A stretch of DNA of 64,000 bases from CAVPCY01 sp963770765. Lineage in GTDB: Bacteria; Actinomycetota; Coriobacteriia; Anaerosomatales; PHET01. A model generated the notes under the pieces. It saw nothing but the letters and a program-made list of their open reading frames with translations. It had not been told where the DNA came from and did not search any database. A program made the translations under genes and the position numbers. Below are positions 1-8,625 of the stretch, in pieces (the first letter of the stretch is position 1; each line of letters starts with the position of its first letter). The stretch is taken from contig CAVYQS010000012.1 in the NCBI GenBank assembly GCA_963770765.1, positions 124,001-188,000 on the forward strand, written 5' to 3'.

Positions 1-1491
1 CTCGAGACCGCGCGCTTCAGCCCGGGCCCCGGCCAGGGCTTCTCGGCGGGTCTCGAGTTCACGGCGACGCGAATCGAGCACGCGTACGCGCTTGTCCACA
101 TCGCCGTCGGCGAGAGCGATGTCGCGCCGGGAGCGTGCGAGCTGCGCCTGCAGCGACTCGAGACGAGAGCGCCGCGCCGACAACGTCGCCTGAGAACCGT
201 GCCGCTGCTCCTGGATCTGAGACGCGCGCTCGGAAAGCAGCTCCTGCTCGAGTGAGCTCGCCGCGAGTGCCTGCTCCGCCTTGCCGGAAGCCGCGCGGTC
301 GTCCTCGAGCACCTTGCGCGAGCGGCGGAGTTCGCTGCCGAGACGCGCAAGCTCCTCGTCGGCGAGCATACGCGCCTTGCGCCCGGCCTCCGACTCCCTG
401 CGCAACTCGTTGAGCTGGCCGTAGAGGGCCTTGAGACGGCCGTCGGTCTCGCCTCTCTCCGCGCTCAGACGCTCCAGCTCGCCACCGCGAGACGCTGCTC
501 GGGTCTCCGACTGGTGAAGCTTCGCTCGCAGGTCGCTGAGACGCGAGACGAGGTTCTTGCCCTTCTCCTCGAGCAGAAGAAGGCCGGCGTCGAGCCGTTC
601 GAGTATCGACTGCATGCGGCGGCGCTGCTCCGAGAGGTCCCCGACGAACAGCCCCTTCTCCTCCAACAGCGCCTGGAACTTCTCGAGTTCGCGTTCCTTC
701 TCGGCGAGACGGTAGCGCGAGAGCTCGATATCGGCGTCGGCTTCCTTCTCCTGCCGGACGATCTCGTCCCACTGGGACTGCAGACGCCGGAGATCGTCCA
801 CGGCGAGCGATGCATCGATGTCGCGCAACTCGGTGACGAGGTCTGCATGAGCGGCCGCCTTGTTGGCCTGACGCTCGAGCGGCCGGAGCTGGCGGTCGAT
901 CTCGGCCGAGATGTCACGGGCCCGCTCGAGGTGAGCGTCGAGCCCGGAGAGCTTGCGCAACGCGCGTTCCTTGCGCTTCTTGTGCTTGAGCACGCCTGCC
1001 GCTTCCTCGATCAGCGTCCGCCGTTCCTCCGCACGAGAGTTGAGGATCTCGTCGAGGCGCCCCTGGCTGATGATCGAATGCGTGTCCCGGCCCAGACCGG
1101 AGTCATGCAGCAGATCCTGCACGTCCATGAGCCGTGCCGGCGCTTGGTTGATGAGGTACTCGCTGTCACCGGAGCGGTACATCCGGCGCGTGATCGTCAC
1201 CTCGGTGAACTCGAGAGGAAGCGTGCCGTCCGAGTTGTCCAAGACCAGGTCGACTTCGGCGACCCCGACAGCCTGACGGGCCGAGGAGCCCGCAAAGATG
1301 ACGTCCTCCATCGCCTGGCCGCGAAGCGACTTGGCGCTCTGCTCGCCGAGCACCCACAGGACAGCGTCGGAGATGTTCGACTTGCCGGACCCGTTGGGGC
1401 CGACGACGACCGTGACACCTGGTTCGAGCGACAGGACGCTGCGGTCCGCAAAGGACTTGAAGCCCTTGAGTATGAGCGACGTGAGGTGCAC
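1..1491 (-). CDS. smc: Chromosome partition protein SMC, N-terminal 497 residues (C-terminus beyond left edge)
   Basis: SMC is the ATPase core of bacterial condensin and acts with ScpAB in chromosome compaction and segregation. The reading frame starts at GTG 1491, preceded by an AGGGGG ribosome site. It begins VHLTSLILKGFKSFADRS, followed by Walker A GPNGSGKSN at about residue 30 and the family sequence SAKSLRGQAMEDVIF. After about residue 170 it becomes a long charged coiled coil rich in Arg, Glu and Leu. The frame is open to base 1, so the hinge, second coil and ABC signature are missing. The gene follows rnc after about 100 bp, as in many actinobacteria. A GTG start explains why no ATG frame spans it. 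Confidence 0.95.
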   Translation of the reverse strand, partial: MHLTSLILKGFKSFADRSVLSLEPGVTVVVGPNGSGKSNISDAVLWVLGEQSAKSLRGQAMEDVIFAGSSARQAVGVAEVDLVLDNSDGTLPLEFTEVTITRRMYRSGDSEYLINQAPARLMDVQDLLHDSGLGRDTHSIISQGRLDEILNSRAEERRTLIEEAAGVLKHKKRKERALRKLSGLDAHLERARDISAEIDRQLRPLERQANKAAAHADLVTELRDIDASLAVDDLRRLQSQWDEIVRQEKEADADIELSRYRLAEKERELEKFQALLEEKGLFVGDLSEQRRRMQSILERLDAGLLLLEEKGKNLVSRLSDLRAKLHQSETRAASRGGELERLSAERGETDGRLKALYGQLNELRRESEAGRKARMLADEELARLGSELRRSRKVLEDDRAASGKAEQALAASSLEQELLSERASQIQEQRHGSQATLSARRSRLESLQAQLARSRRDIALADGDVDKRVRVLDSRRRELETRREALAGARAEARGLE

Positions 1492-1552
1492 GTTCCCCCT
1501 CGGAAAAGCGCAGGTCGGCAGGGTGTTTCTGCGGAGTGTTGACGCGCGGGAC

Positions 1553-1558
1553 AGTGTA
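1553..1558 (-). promoter_or_regulatory. Possible extended -10 promoter for smc
   Basis: On the minus strand the rnc-smc gap contains TGATACACT, an extended -10 form (TGn plus TACACT), about 60 bp before the smc GTG. No good -35 lies 17 bp upstream. It would give smc its own transcript inside the longer operon. This is inferred from motif match only. Confidence 0.35.
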
Positions 1559-1589
1559 TCACAGCACCGCTTGGTTCTTGAGCGCCGGG

Positions 1590-2300
1590 CTACGTCCCCA
1601 TCGTCTCCAAAGCCGCCTTCGCAGCCGCGGCCTCGGCCTCCTTCTTCGAGCGTCCGGAACCCCTCCCGCACTCGGCGCCCCCCACCTCGACCACCGAGGT
1701 GAATACCCGATCATGCGGCGGTCCTTCGGCGGCCTCGATCCGGTACGTGACCAGCTCGCCGCGCGACTGAACGATCTCCTGGAGCACTGACTTCGGGTTC
1801 TCCGGGACGTTGGCGGCTCCCTCGTTGATGAGGGGACCGAGCGTGGACATCACCCACACTCTCGCCGCTTCAAGTCCGGCGTCGAGGTAGAGCGCGGCTA
1901 TCAGGGCCTCGTAGGTGTTCTCGAGCGCAGAGGCGAGCCCGCGTCGGCCAGTGCCTCGCTCACTCTCTCCGACGATCAAGGCGTCCGCCAGGCCCAGCTC
2001 CTCTGCGACGCCGGAAAGGACGCTGCCGGCGACGACAGAGACCTTCACGCGCGTCATGCCACCCTCCGGCATGCGTGGGAACCGCCCGTAGAGGTCTTCT
2101 GCGATCAGGAAGCCGAGAATGGAGTCACCGAGGAACTCGAGGCGCTCGTAGTAGAGCGAGGGATCCTTCTCCTCGACCGCCGACGGGTGCGTCAGCGCAC
2201 GGCGCAGGAGCTCGCGGTCGGCGAAGCGGCGCCCCAGAATCCTCTCGGCGATCGCCATCCTCGCTTCGACGTCGTCGCCAGATCGTGTCGCACGGCCCAC
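1590..2300 (-). CDS. rnc: Ribonuclease III
   Basis: RNase III cleaves double-stranded RNA in rRNA and mRNA processing. The protein is 236 aa from GTG 2300. The catalytic signature ERLEFLGDSILGF sits near residue 53, and the second acidic patch LENTYEALIAALYLD near residue 126. A C-terminal double-stranded RNA-binding domain runs from about residue 168 and ends in the basic helix GRGSGRSKKEAEAAAAKAAL. ATG at residue 15 (2258) is an alternative start preceded by GCGAGG. The gene begins 7 bp after the fabF stop and precedes smc. Confidence 0.95.
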   Translation of the reverse strand: MGRATRSGDDVEARMAIAERILGRRFADRELLRRALTHPSAVEEKDPSLYYERLEFLGDSILGFLIAEDLYGRFPRMPEGGMTRVKVSVVAGSVLSGVAEELGLADALIVGESERGTGRRGLASALENTYEALIAALYLDAGLEAARVWVMSTLGPLINEGAANVPENPKSVLQEIVQSRGELVTYRIEAAEGPPHDRVFTSVVEVGGAECGRGSGRSKKEAEAAAAKAALETMGT

Positions 2301-2307
2301 GACGAAC

Positions 2308-3537
2308 CTATGCCCGAGCGAACACGAGGGTGGCGTTGTGTCCGCCGAAACCGAAGGAGTTGCTCATGCTCACCGCGATGTCCGTCCTGCGGGCCGTGTT
2401 CGCCACGTAGTCGAGATCGCACTCGGGGTCGGGATCGTCGAGGTTGATGGTGGGCGGGATCAGCCCGTTCTTCATCGCCAGGATGCAGGCCGCGGCCTCG
2501 GCGGCACCGGCGCCACCGAGCATGTGGCCCATCATCGACTTCGTACTGGAGACGAGCGGGACGTCAGAACCGAACACGTTCTTGATCGCGTTGGTCTCGG
2601 CAAGGTCGCCAACGGGGGTGGACGTGCCGTGTGCGTTGATGTAATCGACGTCGGCAGGCGTGAGGTCCGCCTTACGAAGCGCGGCCTGCATCGCGCGCAT
2701 CGCGCCTGAGCCGTCCGGCGCCGGCGCCGTCACGTGATAGGCGTCGCCCGTGGCACCGTACCCCACGATCTCGGCGTGTATCTTCGCACCGCGCGCCGTG
2801 GCGTGCTCCCACTCCTCCAGTATCAGCACCGCCCCGCCCTCGGCGATGACGAATCCGTCGCGCGAGGCGCTCCAAGGTCGCGATGCCCCTTGCGGGTCAT
2901 CGTTGCGGGTCGACAGCGCCCGAGCGGCACAGAAGCCGGCCACCCCAAGCGGGGTCACGCCCGCGTCGAAGCCGCCGGCCACGACGACGTCAGCGTCGTC
3001 TCGGCGAATGACCTCGAACGCCTCTCCCAGAGCGTGGTTTCCGGTAGCACACGCCGAAACGGGCGCGTAGTTGATGCCCTTGAGCCCATACTTGATCGAG
3101 ATATGACCCGCCGCGAGATCGACGATCATCATCGGAACGAGGAACGGGCTGATGCGTCCCGGTCCGCGATCGATCAGAGTGGCGGTCTGCTCCTCCATCG
3201 TCGCAAGACCGCCGATTCCCGACCCGACGATGCAACCCGCGCGCACGGCGAGCTCCTCGTCGATGTCGGTGAGTCCGGCGTCGGTGAGCGCCTCATCAGC
3301 CGCGACCATCGCGAACTGCTGGAACCGTGACATCCGACGAGCTTCTTTGGAGTCGATGACCGCGCTCGGGTCGAACTCCCTCACGGAGCCTGCGAAACGT
3401 GTGGGATACGAAGACGCGTCGAAGTGCTCGATGGTGCTGATGCCGCTGCGGCCGTTCGAAAGCGAATCCCACATCGCAGCGGTTCCTACCCCGGTGCACG
3501 TGACGACGCCGATGCCGGTGACCGCGACCCGCCTCAT
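2308..3537 (-). CDS. fabF: 3-oxoacyl-ACP synthase II (KAS II)
   Basis: This condensing enzyme elongates acyl-ACP with malonyl-ACP. The protein is 409 aa starting MRRVAVTGIGVVTCTGVG. The catalytic Cys is in SACATGNHAL, and the two catalytic His residues are in NAHGTSTPVGD and MMGHMLGGAGAAEA; the C-terminal glycine-rich loop is NSFGFGGHNA. The open frame extends 65 codons upstream, but ATG 3537 overlaps the stop of the preceding fabK-like gene (ATGA), so I use it. The upstream extension is Arg-rich shadow sequence. Confidence 0.96.
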   Translation of the reverse strand: MRRVAVTGIGVVTCTGVGTAAMWDSLSNGRSGISTIEHFDASSYPTRFAGSVREFDPSAVIDSKEARRMSRFQQFAMVAADEALTDAGLTDIDEELAVRAGCIVGSGIGGLATMEEQTATLIDRGPGRISPFLVPMMIVDLAAGHISIKYGLKGINYAPVSACATGNHALGEAFEVIRRDDADVVVAGGFDAGVTPLGVAGFCAARALSTRNDDPQGASRPWSASRDGFVIAEGGAVLILEEWEHATARGAKIHAEIVGYGATGDAYHVTAPAPDGSGAMRAMQAALRKADLTPADVDYINAHGTSTPVGDLAETNAIKNVFGSDVPLVSSTKSMMGHMLGGAGAAEAAACILAMKNGLIPPTINLDDPDPECDLDYVANTARRTDIAVSMSNSFGFGGHNATLVFARA

Positions 3538-4493
3538 CTCACGCCCTCCTTCACGGCTTTCCACTCCGCGACCATCCGTGCGATCAGGTCGGCGACCCGG
3601 GGCACGTCGTTGATGCGCGCCGCCGCGGATCCTGCGAAGACGAGACCTTGTTCGACGTCGCCGCGCTGCGCCATCTCGAGCTCCTTGATGATGCAGTACT
3701 CCTTGTGACACTCCTTGAGACACGCCCGGCACGTCTCGATCCTCGGATAGTCCTCGCGCTGAGTGCGCTCCCAGAACGGGTTCTTCAGCGCGCGGCCGGG
3801 CAGCCCCACAGGGCTCTTGATCAAGACGACCTCATCGGGCGTGGCGTCGACATACATCTGCTTGAACGCCTCGGGGGCCGAGGACTCGACCGTCGCCGCG
3901 AACCGGCTACCGACCTGCACTCCGGCTGCACCGAGATCCAGTACCTCGGCGATATCTGCGCCGGTGACGACTCCGCCGGCTCCAACGACGGGGATGTCGA
4001 CCGCGTCGATGATCTCGGGAAGCAGATCGAGCATGAGACGGTCGGTGCCCAGGTGCCCACCGGCTTCGACGCCTTCGACGACGACCGCAGCAGCCCCGAA
4101 CCTCTCGGCGAGCTTGGCGACGCGCACACTTCCGACGATGGGAACGAACGGCACGTCGGCCGCCTTGCACCATCCGAACACGTCACGAGAGAAACCGGCC
4201 CCGGAGATCAGCAGGTCGATCCCCTCGTCCAATGCCGCCTGGACCATCTCGCGGAACGCGCGAACCGCGACCATGATGTTGACGCCGATGATGCCCGACG
4301 TGGCCGCTCGTGCGGCGCGGATCTCCGCGCGCAGCTCGTCGGGTGATAGACCGCTACCGGCTATGATGCCGATGCCGCCCGCCTCGGCGACGGCTGCGGC
4401 AAGCGGAGCCATCGATATGCGCACCGCCATTCCGCCCTGGATGATGGGCAGTCGCGCGGTCCGGTGGCCTATGGTCAGTGTGGGCATGTCCAC
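3534..4493 (-). CDS. FabK/nitronate monooxygenase-family flavoprotein with a Cys cluster
   Basis: This 319-aa FMN-dependent TIM-barrel protein belongs to the 2-nitropropane dioxygenase/enoyl-ACP reductase II family. N-terminal IIQGGMAVRIS and the FMN-phosphate loops GVEAGGHLG and GAAGVQVGSRF are visible. Unlike the second family member at 6568-7518, it has four cysteines near the C-terminus (C255, C258, C262, C267, in ETCRACLKECHKEYC). Its place between acpP and fabF suggests an enoyl-ACP reductase or a related NAD(P)H flavin oxidoreductase. Start is GTG 4493; ATG at 4487 is also possible. The exact substrate is not determinable here. Confidence 0.8.
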   Translation of the reverse strand: MDMPTLTIGHRTARLPIIQGGMAVRISMAPLAAAVAEAGGIGIIAGSGLSPDELRAEIRAARAATSGIIGVNIMVAVRAFREMVQAALDEGIDLLISGAGFSRDVFGWCKAADVPFVPIVGSVRVAKLAERFGAAAVVVEGVEAGGHLGTDRLMLDLLPEIIDAVDIPVVGAGGVVTGADIAEVLDLGAAGVQVGSRFAATVESSAPEAFKQMYVDATPDEVVLIKSPVGLPGRALKNPFWERTQREDYPRIETCRACLKECHKEYCIIKELEMAQRGDVEQGLVFAGSAAARINDVPRVADLIARMVAEWKAVKEGVR

Positions 4494-4592
4494 GTGGGGT
4501 CTTCCGCCTTCTTCGCTCGGGAGTCTGTCGGACCGGTCGCAGCGGGAGCCGGCGGCATGCGGCCACCGGGCTTCCCGCTCGCTCCGATGCTG

Positions 4593-4829
4593 CTAGACGG
4601 CCTCTATGAAGGCTATCGCGTCACCGACGGTCTTGATCTTCTCGGCCTCTTCATCAGGGATGGAGACGCCGAACTCCTCCTCGAGCGCCATGACGAGCTC
4701 GACGATATCGAGCGAGTCTGCACCGAGGTCATCGATGAACGACGCGTCTTCCACCACGTCGGCCGCATCCACGTTCAGCTGCTCGACGATCACGTTCTTG
4801 ACTTTGTCCAGGATCTCATCGTGCTCCAT
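4593..4829 (-). CDS. acpP: Acyl carrier protein
   Basis: ACP carries acyl chains on 4'-phosphopantetheine during fatty acid synthesis. The protein is 78 aa starting [19 protein letters not shown]; the phosphopantetheine attachment Ser is in [13 protein letters not shown]. It is strongly acidic and of normal family length. I chose ATG 4829 because a GGAGGGAG ribosome site precedes it; an in-frame ATG six codons earlier overlaps that site. It lies between fabG and the fabK-like gene in the fab operon. Confidence 0.96.
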   Translation of the reverse strand: MEHDEILDKVKNVIVEQLNVDAADVVEDASFIDDLGADSLDIVELVMALEEEFGVSIPDEEAEKIKTVGDAIAFIEAV

Positions 4830-4890
4830 TGACGCATCTCCCTCCATCGGGTGTCATTTCCACTTCCACGGGCTTACTCGGCCCGGTAAC

Positions 4891-5646
4891 TCACACGAAA
4901 GTCATTCCACCGTCGACCGCGATGACCTGTCCGGTGATGTACTTCGCATCGTCGCTCGCAAGGAACGCGACCACGCTCGCGACGTCTTCGGGGGTACCGA
5001 ACGCGCCCATCGCTATCTGGCCACGCGCGCTCTCGCGCACCGATTCAGGCAGTGTCGCCGTCATGTCGGTCTCGATGAACCCGGGCGCAACCGCATTCGC
5101 GCGCACGTTGCGCACCGCGAGTTCGCGAGCGACCGACTTCGTCAGCCCGATCACACCCGCCTTCGCAGCGGAGTAGTTGGCCTGGCCGGCATTGCCGACG
5201 AGCCCGACGACCGATGTGACGGTCACGATCGACCCTGAGCGTTGCTTCATCATGCGCTTGGCCGCAGCGCGTGTGACCGAGAAGACACCTGTGAGATTGG
5301 TGTCGATGACGGCGCTCCAGTCCTCGTCGGACATCCGGACAAGCAGTCCGTCGCGCGTGATGCCGGCGTTGTTGACGAGGATGTCGATACCGCCGAGCTC
5401 ATCGACCGTGCGGTCGACCAAGCCCAGACATGCGATCGGATCGCTCACATCGGCCTTCAGAGCCAGAGCGGAGCCGCCGGCATCGACGATGCGGGCCACG
5501 ACTGCATCGGCGGCCGTCTTCGAGCCGGCGTAGTTGACGGCGACAGAGGCCCCGCGCGACGCGAGCTCGAGCGCTATCGCAGCACCGATTCCGCGAGATG
5601 CCCCCGTGACGAGCGCCACCCTGCCCTTCAGATCGGACACGCTCAT
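4891..5646 (-). CDS. fabG: 3-oxoacyl-ACP reductase
   Basis: FabG is the NADPH-dependent beta-ketoacyl-ACP reductase, a short-chain dehydrogenase. The protein is 251 aa with the cofactor loop VTGASRGIGAAIAL, the structural motif VNNAGITRD, and catalytic Ser and Tyr-x3-Lys in TVTSVVGLVGNAGQANYSAAK. The C-terminus GQVIAVDGGMTFV is typical. Its ATG overlaps the fabD stop by 4 nt, so translation is probably coupled. Confidence 0.96.
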   Translation of the reverse strand: MSVSDLKGRVALVTGASRGIGAAIALELASRGASVAVNYAGSKTAADAVVARIVDAGGSALALKADVSDPIACLGLVDRTVDELGGIDILVNNAGITRDGLLVRMSDEDWSAVIDTNLTGVFSVTRAAAKRMMKQRSGSIVTVTSVVGLVGNAGQANYSAAKAGVIGLTKSVARELAVRNVRANAVAPGFIETDMTATLPESVRESARGQIAMGAFGTPEDVASVVAFLASDDAKYITGQVIAVDGGMTFV

Positions 5647-6563
5647 TGAGCCTCCTCATGTACGGCCTCGAGCCCCGATGCCTCGACGGATACCGCGGTG
5701 AGTCCATCCACCCGTCTAGCCAGTCCGGTGAGCACGCTACCCGGGCCCGCCTCGACCACGGTGATCGGGCCACCCCCCGCGGCCAGGGCCGCCATCGTCT
5801 CGGTCCATCGCACAGGCGAGGTGATCTGGCCGACGAGGCGCTCCCGAATGACCTCGGCATCCACAGCCGGCGAAGGATCGGTGTTCTGTAGGACCGGGAT
5901 GGTCGCATCCCGGAAGTCCGCTCCGCGCACGATCTGCTCGAAGGCAGCGCGAGCGGGCTCCATGAGCGGCGAATGGAAGGGGCCCGCCACGTTCAGCGGC
6001 ACCACCTTGCGCGCGCCGGCAGCGACGAGCACCTCGGTCGCAGCCGACACCCCGTCGTGGCTCCCCGAGATCACGACTTGCCCCGCGGCATTGTCGTTGG
6101 CGACCCAGACATCGTCGATGGCCTCTACCGCCGAGGCGATCGCACTGCTCTGCATGCCGAGTACCGCCGCCATCGTGCCTGGCGTACTGGCGGCGCACGC
6201 CGCCATCAGCTTGCTGCGCTCCACTACCAGCTCCAAGCCCGCTTCAACCGAGTAGACCCCCGCGGTCGCAAGGGCTGCCAGCTCCCCGAGAGAATGGCCT
6301 GCAACGACGTCAGGTGTGATACCACTGTCGATGATCGCCCTGGCCCAGCACCAATCCGCCAGAAACAGCAGCGGTTGCGCGGAACGGGTGTCGGAGAGCT
6401 CGGATTCCGGCCCGAGCATGGCGATCGCCCGGAGGTCGAGATCGGACAGCGCCTCGGCGGCGTCGAGAAGCCGAGCGAGGTCATCTGAGTCGGGAAGATG
6501 CTCGAGCATCCCCACCCGCTGGGAGCCCTGCCCGGGAAAGACGAAAGCGGTCCTCCACGCCAT
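5643..6563 (-). CDS. fabD: Malonyl-CoA:ACP transacylase
   Basis: FabD loads malonyl groups onto ACP to supply the condensing enzymes. The protein is 306 aa. The N-terminal FVFPGQGSQRVGML and the nucleophile elbow GHSLGELAALA with its catalytic Ser are diagnostic, and AGPFHSPLM carries the second catalytic His. It starts 4 bp after the fabK stop and overlaps fabG by 4 nt. Confidence 0.96.
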   Translation of the reverse strand: MAWRTAFVFPGQGSQRVGMLEHLPDSDDLARLLDAAEALSDLDLRAIAMLGPESELSDTRSAQPLLFLADWCWARAIIDSGITPDVVAGHSLGELAALATAGVYSVEAGLELVVERSKLMAACAASTPGTMAAVLGMQSSAIASAVEAIDDVWVANDNAAGQVVISGSHDGVSAATEVLVAAGARKVVPLNVAGPFHSPLMEPARAAFEQIVRGADFRDATIPVLQNTDPSPAVDAEVIRERLVGQITSPVRWTETMAALAAGGGPITVVEAGPGSVLTGLARRVDGLTAVSVEASGLEAVHEEAQ

Positions 6564-6567
6564 ACGC

Positions 6568-7518
6568 TCAGGCCTCGCTCGAAATCGAGCCGAGCCGGCG
6601 CATGATGTCAGCCGCCTCGGACATCATCTCTTCCACTATCTGAGCGGCCGGCTCGATCGTGCACACGAGCGCCGCGGCCTGCCCGGCCATGAGCGAGCCC
6701 ATCGCCGTGTCGCCTTCACGCATCGCCAAGGCGAGCTTACCGCTGCCCAGCTGCTCGAGCTCATCGGTCTTGTTCTCGCGGTCGAGGTCCTCGATCATGC
6801 GCGACAGCTTGTTCTTGATCACGCGCACCGGATGGCCGGTGGATCGACCGGTCACCACCGTGTCGCGGTCCTTCGCCTTGACGACGACCTGCTTGACGGC
6901 CGGATGGATCGTGCACTCCTCGGCGCACATGAAGCGGGTCCCGACCTGCACGCCCTCCGCCCCCAATGCGAACGCGGCGGCCACACCGCGACCGTCGGCG
7001 ATACCGCCCGCGGCGACCACCGGCACCGCAACGGCGTCGACGAGTTGCGGTGTGAGCACCATCGTGGTCAGTTCGCCGATGTGTCCGCCCGCTTCCATAC
7101 CTTCACCGATGATAGCGTCGGCGCCGATCGACTCGAGGCGTTTCGCCAGAGCGGTCGAAGGCGCGATCGGCAGCACCTTGATGCCTTTGGCCTTGAGTGC
7201 GTCCATGTACTTGCCGGGATTCCCGGCTCCGGTGGTGACGACCGCGACTTCCTCGTCGATCACCAACTGCACGAGCTCGTCGATGTGCGGGGTGAGCAGC
7301 ATGAGGTTCACGCCGAAGGGGTTCGAGGTCCCGGCCTTGGCGTGGCGGATCTGTTCCCTCAGCAGGTCCGTGGGCATGTGACCGGCACCGATGATCCCCA
7401 GACCGCCGGCGTTGCTCACTGCGGCGGCGAGTTCGGATGTCGCCGTCCACGCCATGCCACCCTGGATGATCGGGTACTCGATTCCAAGCAGCTCGGTAAG
7501 CCGAGTGCGTAGCGCCAT
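6568..7518 (-). CDS. fabK: Enoyl-ACP reductase II (FabK)
   Basis: FabK is the FMN-dependent enoyl-ACP reductase that completes each elongation cycle. The protein is 316 aa, beginning MALRTRLTELLGIEYPIIQG with the family motif PIIQGGMAW. The flavin-binding loops GEGMEAGGHIG and GAEGVQVGTRF, and the C-terminal GQAAALV helix, follow. It lies between fabH and fabD and is a standard FabK without the Cys cluster of its paralogue at 3534-4493. No FabI is seen in the window. Confidence 0.92.
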   Translation of the reverse strand: MALRTRLTELLGIEYPIIQGGMAWTATSELAAAVSNAGGLGIIGAGHMPTDLLREQIRHAKAGTSNPFGVNLMLLTPHIDELVQLVIDEEVAVVTTGAGNPGKYMDALKAKGIKVLPIAPSTALAKRLESIGADAIIGEGMEAGGHIGELTTMVLTPQLVDAVAVPVVAAGGIADGRGVAAAFALGAEGVQVGTRFMCAEECTIHPAVKQVVVKAKDRDTVVTGRSTGHPVRVIKNKLSRMIEDLDRENKTDELEQLGSGKLALAMREGDTAMGSLMAGQAAALVCTIEPAAQIVEEMMSEAADIMRRLGSISSEA

Positions 7519-7524
7519 GGACTC

Positions 7525-8529
7525 TCATGCCTCCTTGTTAGGTGCAACCATCGTCCAACTGAGAACAGCGGCGCCCCATGTGAGACCCGCGCCGAATCCC
7601 ACGAGCGCAAGCAGGTCGCCGGGCGCAAGTTGCCCGCTAGTATACAGGTCGTCCAAGGCCAACGGTATCGACGCCGCCGAGGTGTTGCCCGTGCGTTCGA
7701 GATTGCTGAACACGCGCGAATCGTCGATTCCCAGACGCTCCTCGACGGTGTCGAGAATCCGCTTGTTGGCCTGATGCGGCACGAGCCACGTCAAGTCCTC
7801 GACGCTCTTGCCGCACGCATCCAACGCCTCGACCGTCGCACGAGGAATGACCCGCACAGCGAACTTGAACACCTCAGGGCCGTTCATCGTGAGGAACTGC
7901 GTGCGGGCGGCGACCGTCTCGGCGTCACAGGGCGCGGCCGATCCACCGGCGGGTATCTTGAGATGCGGCCCACCCGCTCCGTCGGCTCCCAGCACCACCG
8001 ACATCACGCCGGGCGCATCCGAGGCCCTGAGCACGACGGCGCCGGCTCCGTCCCCGAACAGCACGCACGTCGTGCGATCCTCGAAGTCGACGACCCTGCT
8101 GAGCGTGTCCGCCCCTGCGACGAGCACCGTCGTCGCACGGCCCGATTCGATCGCTGCCGCGCCGGTCTGGAGCGCGTATATGAAGCCGGAACACGCCGCG
8201 TTGACGTCGAACGAGGGACAGCGAAGCCCCAGCTTGGCTTGGGCGACACACGAAGCGGACGGCATCCAGTGGTCGGGAGTGGCGGTTCCCATGACGAACA
8301 GGTCGATCTCGTCGCGCGCGATGTCGGCTGTCGCGATCGCGCGCTCGCACGCTTCGACCGCCAGGTCGGAAGTGGCCTGGTCGGGAGCCGCGATATGCCG
8401 CTCCTTGATCCCCGTCCGAGAAAGGATCCACTCGTCAGAGGTGTCGACCATGCGTTCGAGGTCGGCGTTGGTGAGGGTCTTCTCAGGCAGGTACGAACCC
8501 ACCCCGATTATCTCGGCGAATCGCTCCAT
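7525..8529 (-). CDS. fabH: 3-oxoacyl-ACP synthase III (KAS III)
   Basis: FabH initiates fatty acid synthesis by condensing an acyl-CoA with malonyl-ACP. The protein is 334 aa with the Cys-His-Asn triad in DVNAACSGFIYAL, WLVPHQANKRI and RTGNTSAASIPLAL. It starts at ATG 8529. A well-spaced promoter lies just upstream, so this may be the first gene of a fab sub-operon; plsX and rpmF lie further upstream in the same orientation. Confidence 0.96.
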   Translation of the reverse strand: MERFAEIIGVGSYLPEKTLTNADLERMVDTSDEWILSRTGIKERHIAAPDQATSDLAVEACERAIATADIARDEIDLFVMGTATPDHWMPSASCVAQAKLGLRCPSFDVNAACSGFIYALQTGAAAIESGRATTVLVAGADTLSRVVDFEDRTTCVLFGDGAGAVVLRASDAPGVMSVVLGADGAGGPHLKIPAGGSAAPCDAETVAARTQFLTMNGPEVFKFAVRVIPRATVEALDACGKSVEDLTWLVPHQANKRILDTVEERLGIDDSRVFSNLERTGNTSAASIPLALDDLYTSGQLAPGDLLALVGFGAGLTWGAAVLSWTMVAPNKEA

Positions 8530-8585
8530 CGTGAGGTACAGCTCCAGACTGGTGTTCGCGGGCCTTAGGGGCGCGCGGTCGAGGC

Positions 8586-8614
8586 AGTGTACACAATGCC
8601 TCGTGGTGCGTCCA
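8586..8614 (-). promoter_or_regulatory. Probable promoter for fabH and downstream fab genes
   Basis: In the 96-bp plsX-fabH gap the minus strand carries TGGACG (8609-8614), a 17-bp spacer and TACACT (8586-8591). The -10 lies inside a short palindrome, TGTGTACACT. Spacing is ideal for a housekeeping sigma factor, and it is about 60 bp from the fabH ATG. Inference from motif and position. Confidence 0.5.
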
Positions 8615-8625
8615 CGACTGGCACC

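Noticed and set aside
514..1542. Long plus-strand open frame
   Set aside because: It is antisense to smc; the opposite strand gives clear SMC motifs from a GTG start.
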